From an uncultured Verrucomicrobiota bacterium (lineage in GTDB: Bacteria; Verrucomicrobiota; Kiritimatiellia; RFP12; UBA3636): a DNA stretch of 16,063 nt. Location: assembly GCA_946612175.1 (NCBI GenBank), contig CAMOEO010000024.1:1-16063 (forward strand), given 5' to 3'. Below are positions 13,334 to 16,063 of the stretch, piece after piece. Position numbers and translations under genes: made by a program. Numbering within the stretch: the first letter of the stretch is position 1; each line of letters opens with the position of its first letter. The notes beneath the pieces are model-generated. The model did not search any database and had not been told where the DNA came from. It saw nothing but the letters and a program-made list of their open reading frames with translations.

Positions 13334-14479
13334 ATGTTCACGCTTCGCCACAGGGACGCGGATTTGCTCCGTTTCGACTGGCTGCCCGATCGCGGCGGCC
13401 GGCAGGAGGTCCGCATCGAGCGCGTCTTCCCCGCCGCGAGGCGCCTTTTGCCGCTGGAGATGCGCGATGCGCCCACGGACGAGGCGCTCGGGCGCTGGCT
13501 GCGCGGCCGGACGATTCCCGCGAACCGCGCCTACGTCCGCAGCTTCCTCGCGAAGCAGGGGCTCAACGAGCGCGACACGCGCGGCATCCTCGCCGTGAGC
13601 CGCGGCCTTTCCCTGCAGGACGTCCACTGGATCGCCGAGGACGGCTTCCCCGGCCGCTGGGCCGACGTGAACCTCTACGAGAACCCCTTCTCCCGCGTGC
13701 TGGCGTGGCTCGCGTTCACGGGCTACGGCTCCTACGTCCGCACGTCGGTGCGCAGTTCGCCGGAATACACGACGAACGGCGCGCTGCCGAAATGCTGGCG
13801 GCGCATCGGGGGCGAGATTGTCCTCTTCAAGGGCGGCAGCGAGGGTGCGGCGAACACGGGCCGGGAACCGCAGAGCGAGTTCCACGCGGCGCAGGTCGCC
13901 GCCGCGCTCGGCGTCCCGCACGTCGCCTACGGCCTCGCCCGGTTCAAGGGGCGCCTCTGCTCGACCTGCCCGCTCTTCACGTCGCAGCGGACCTCGTTCG
14001 TCCCGCTCGCCCGGCTCACGCCCGCGAGAACGCTCGACGAGCTCGAGGACTTCCTCCGCGGCTTCGCGCCCGCGTTCCTGCCGGACCTGCGCAGGATCCT
14101 CGTGCTCGACGCCCTGATCCGGAACGAGGACCGGCACCTCGGCAACGTCGGCCTGCTCGTCGACAACGCGACGAACGAGCCGCGCGGCCTCGCGCCGGCG
14201 TTCGACCACGGCCTCTCCCTCTTCCCCTTTGCGATGGAGGACGACCTCGCGAACCTCGGCCGCTACGCCGCCACGCGCCGCCCGGTCCTCTATCCGGACT
14301 TCGACGAGGCCGCCGCGGCGCGCCTAACCCCCTCCCTGCGCGCCCGCCTCCGTTCTCTCGCCGCCTCCTTCCGCTTCGCGCGCCACCCGCGCCTCGACCT
14401 CCCCGCCCCGCGCCTGCGCACGATCGAGTCCTTCGTCCGCGCCACGGCGGCGCGGCTTTCCGAATTCCGGCCGACGTGA
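13334..14479 (+). CDS. HipA-like kinase, orphan (no HipB partner)
   Basis: The 381-residue protein has the catalytic core of HipA-type kinases. It shows a nucleotide-loop region EIVLFKGGSEGAANTGREPQ (161-180) with Lys166, the catalytic loop LIRNEDRHLGNVGLLVD (261-277; Asp266, Asn271), and AFDHGLSLF (289-297; Asp291 in the DFG place). The N-terminal part (1-130) is not the usual HipA N1 domain; it contains ALGRWLRGRTIPANRAYVRS, DTRGILAVSRGLSLQDVHWI and NLYENPFS, features I associate with a group of HipA-like proteins in gut bacteria often annotated only as 'HipA-like'. E. coli HipA phosphorylates GltX; this substrate is unknown. No helix-turn-helix antitoxin is adjacent. It has its own promoter. 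Nearby glnS, a GltX relative, may be coincidence. Confidence 0.82.
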   Translation: MFTLRHRDADLLRFDWLPDRGGRQEVRIERVFPAARRLLPLEMRDAPTDEALGRWLRGRTIPANRAYVRSFLAKQGLNERDTRGILAVSRGLSLQDVHWIAEDGFPGRWADVNLYENPFSRVLAWLAFTGYGSYVRTSVRSSPEYTTNGALPKCWRRIGGEIVLFKGGSEGAANTGREPQSEFHAAQVAAALGVPHVAYGLARFKGRLCSTCPLFTSQRTSFVPLARLTPARTLDELEDFLRGFAPAFLPDLRRILVLDALIRNEDRHLGNVGLLVDNATNEPRGLAPAFDHGLSLFPFAMEDDLANLGRYAATRRPVLYPDFDEAAAARLTPSLRARLRSLAASFRFARHPRLDLPAPRLRTIESFVRATAARLSEFRPT

Positions 14480-14490
14480 CGGATCCTCTC

Positions 14491-14508
14491 CCGCGATCGC
14501 TGTCGCGG
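14491..14508 (+). terminator. Hairpin just after the HipA-like gene
   Basis: CCGCGA, six bases, TCGCGG gives a perfect 6-base-pair stem starting 12 bases after the kinase stop. No T-run follows. It would fit as the end of the kinase transcript before the next promoter, but could also be chance in GC-rich DNA. Confidence 0.4.
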
Positions 14509-14561
14509 CAGGTCCGCCGGGGGAACGTCTCCGTCCGGTCCGGGCGGGCGGCGCGGGGCGG

Positions 14562-14590
14562 ATGACTTCCGGGGCGGAACGTGGTAGAAT
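14562..14590 (+). promoter_or_regulatory. Candidate promoter of the acetyltransferase gene
   Basis: TAGAAT at 14585-14590, preceded by GTGG as in the lpxB and kinase promoters, lies 8 bases before the ATG at 14599. The -35 is poorer: ATGACT at 14562-14567 with 17-base spacing. The geometry again predicts a very short or absent leader. Confidence 0.5.
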
Positions 14591-14598
14591 CCGGGCGC

Positions 14599-15105
14599 AT
14601 GGAACACGAAGAACATCCGGCGGTCTCGATCCGTCCCGCGCGCTTCGAGGACGCCCGCGCGATCTACGGCCTGATCAAGGAACACGCGGACGCGCTGCTC
14701 GTCCGGCCGCTCAGCAACGTCATCGGGAACCTCGACCGCTTCCTCGTCGCCGAGACGCCGGGCGGGGAGATCGTCGGCGCCGTGTGCTACGGGCTCTGGC
14801 CCGAGATCGGCGACGAGCTGCGCACGAGCGCCGAGCTGCAGTCGGTCTGCGTCGCCCCCGCCGTGCGCCGGCAGGGCGTCGGCCGGCGGCTCGTGGCGGC
14901 CCAGATCGATCGCCTCCGCGCGCTGCACGTCGCGCAGATCGTCGTGCTCACCTACGCGGTCGGGTTCTTCGAGAGCCTCGGCTTCCGCGAGATCGACAAG
15001 CACGCGATCATGTACAAGCTCTACACGGGCTGCGTGAACTGCTCCAAGCACGAGGACCCCTTCACCTGCCCCGAGCACGCGATGGCGCTCGAGGTCTCGC
15101 GATAG
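14599..15105 (+). CDS. ArgA-type GNAT N-acetyltransferase
   Basis: The 168-residue protein is a single GNAT domain. It opens SIRPARFEDARAIYGLIKEHADALLVRPLS, has the acetyl-CoA loop VAPAVRRQGVGRRLV (Q/R-x-x-G-x-G/A form, about 91-105), then VVLTYAVGFFESLGFREIDKHAIMYKLY and a Cys-bearing tail CVNCSKHEDPFTCPEHAMAL. The IRPA start, the LTY..GFFE..GFRE..K stretch and the C-x-x-C...C tail match the stand-alone N-acetylglutamate synthase-like (short ArgA) proteins, which acetylate glutamate with acetyl-CoA to begin arginine synthesis. That substrate is inferred. The ATG at 14599 is preferred over a GTG at 14581 that would overlap the -10 box. It is 12 bases before the GH95 gene. No other arg gene is in view. 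Confidence 0.82.
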   Translation: MEHEEHPAVSIRPARFEDARAIYGLIKEHADALLVRPLSNVIGNLDRFLVAETPGGEIVGAVCYGLWPEIGDELRTSAELQSVCVAPAVRRQGVGRRLVAAQIDRLRALHVAQIVVLTYAVGFFESLGFREIDKHAIMYKLYTGCVNCSKHEDPFTCPEHAMALEVSR

Positions 15106-15117
15106 GGGAGGGCGGCG

Positions 15118-16063
15118 GTGCAGAAGGTCCTCCTGCAGGCGCAGCCCGCGCGGGACTGGCGCGAGGCGTCGCCCCTCGGCAACGGCCGCCTCGGCGCGCT
15201 CGTCCACGGGCGCGCGTCCGACGAGCGCGTCGCGCTCAACCACGAGGCGCTCTTCAACTGGGCGATCCACGGCGAGCTGCCCGACCTCGCGCCGCTACTG
15301 CCCGAGGTGCGCCGCCTGCTCGCAGAAGGGCGCTTCGCCGAAGCCGAACGGCTCTACCCCGACGCGCTCAAGTCGGCCGGCGGGCTCGGGCGCTCGGGCA
15401 AGTTCTTCCCCGCGTTCGACCTGCGGATTCGCTGCGGGACCGACGGCGCGTTCCGCGACTACTCGCGCGAGCTCGACCTCGAGAACGGCGTCAGCACCGT
15501 CCGCTGGACCGACGACGGCGGGACGTGGTCCCGCCTGGCGTTCGTCGACTGCTCGCGCGGCGCGGACGGCCCGCTCGTCCTCCGCGTCGACCGCGCCGGC
15601 GCGCCGTTCTCCCTCGCGCTCTCGCTCCCGCAGCACGAACTCCTGGACTACCCCGGCTACGGCGGATGGGACGCCTTCTCGACGGAGGCGCGCGGCCGCG
15701 CGGTCCTCTCGACGGTGAAGACGAACGACGGCCTGCACTTCTGCGGCATGGTCCGCGTGCTGGAAACGGACGGCGACGTCGTCGCCGACGGCGACCGCGT
15801 CGCCGTCGTTTCGGCGCACGAAGCCGTCCTGCTCGTCGACGTGCGGGACCGCCCGCTTTCCTTCGAGGCGTTCGAGCGCGCGCTCGCGCAGTTCGACGGC
15901 GAGACGTTCGCCTCGCTCCTCGCCGCGCACGCGGCAGCGTTCTTCCCGCGCTTCTACGATTCCCGGATCGACCTCGTTCCGCCCGAGGCGCCGCAGGAAA
16001 GCAACGAGCGGCTGCTGCTGGATTCGTATTCGGGCTCGGTCGACCCGAGGCTCGTCGAGAAGA
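15118..16063 (+). CDS. Glycoside hydrolase family 95-type protein (alpha-L-fucosidase-like), N-terminal part
   Basis: The gene runs off the right edge; 315 codons are present of an expected 700-800. The N-terminal beta-sandwich of GH95 is recognisable: ARDWREASPLGNGRLGALVHG (about 11-31), VALNHEALFNW (38-48), a helix LPEVRRLLAEGRFAEAERLY, then FDLRIRCG, YSRELDLENGVSTVRW (115-130) and LAFVDCSRGADGPLVLRV. The link to the catalytic barrel, AHAAAFFPRFYDSRIDL (270-286) and SNERLLLDSYSGSVDPRL, also fits. GH95 enzymes release fucose or galactose from glycans by inversion; the catalytic residues lie beyond the window. The start is GTG at 15118 with a GGGGAGG site at 15105-15111, directly after an in-frame stop. 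There is no signal peptide, so it is probably cytoplasmic. Confidence 0.85.
   Translation, partial: MQKVLLQAQPARDWREASPLGNGRLGALVHGRASDERVALNHEALFNWAIHGELPDLAPLLPEVRRLLAEGRFAEAERLYPDALKSAGGLGRSGKFFPAFDLRIRCGTDGAFRDYSRELDLENGVSTVRWTDDGGTWSRLAFVDCSRGADGPLVLRVDRAGAPFSLALSLPQHELLDYPGYGGWDAFSTEARGRAVLSTVKTNDGLHFCGMVRVLETDGDVVADGDRVAVVSAHEAVLLVDVRDRPLSFEAFERALAQFDGETFASLLAAHAAAFFPRFYDSRIDLVPPEAPQESNERLLLDSYSGSVDPRLVEK

Overview
This is a very GC-rich stretch of a Gram-negative bacterial chromosome: lpxB (lipid A synthesis) and a small outer-membrane barrel candidate imply an outer membrane. The gene mix (EtfAB, a GlnRS, a GH95-type fucosidase start, an orphan HipA-like kinase, many genes without Shine-Dalgarno sites) would suit an anaerobic, polysaccharide-using member of the PVC group such as a gut Kiritimatiellota/Verrucomicrobiota. 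That placement is inference and only moderately supported. I see no tRNA, rRNA, CRISPR array, transposase or phage gene, and no gene-free stretch longer than about 200 bases.

Left half (1-10004) reads entirely on the minus strand. From right to left: lpxB (8751-10004); a 201-base spacer with a likely topA promoter and six perfect 9-base repeats; topA (5883-8549); prc (3577-5886, overlapping topA by ATGA); an orphan DppC/OppC-type permease (2725-3570, starting at TTG two codons after the prc stop); a hairpin; then etfB (1808-2599), etfA (768-1754), a secreted small barrel-like protein (163-711), and the first 33 codons of an isopropylmalate/isocitrate dehydrogenase family gene (1-100).

Right half (10127-16063) reads on the plus strand, divergent from lpxB: glnS (10127-11863) and a phosphomannomutase/phosphoglucomutase (11892-13238), probably one operon; a HipA-like kinase (13334-14479) with its own promoter; and an ArgA-type GNAT acetyltransferase (14599-15105) followed after 12 bases by the start of a GH95-type glycoside hydrolase (15118 to the edge).

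Most of the genes are housekeeping. The less ordinary signals are: (1) short tandem repeats immediately before four minus-strand genes, best developed before topA, where six 9-base units vary at only one position; (2) a TopA whose C-terminus lacks Cys zinc ribbons and instead has three related 'xSPxQ ... YRDQIP' modules; (3) a recurring promoter form, TTG(A/C)NN, 17-18 bases, TAGA(A/C)T, which in three genes lies only 7-8 bases before the ATG, predicting leaderless mRNAs; (4) an orphan HipA-like kinase without HipB; (5) an in-frame TAG..TTG junction between prc and the permease. I found no convincing multi-gene undescribed system.
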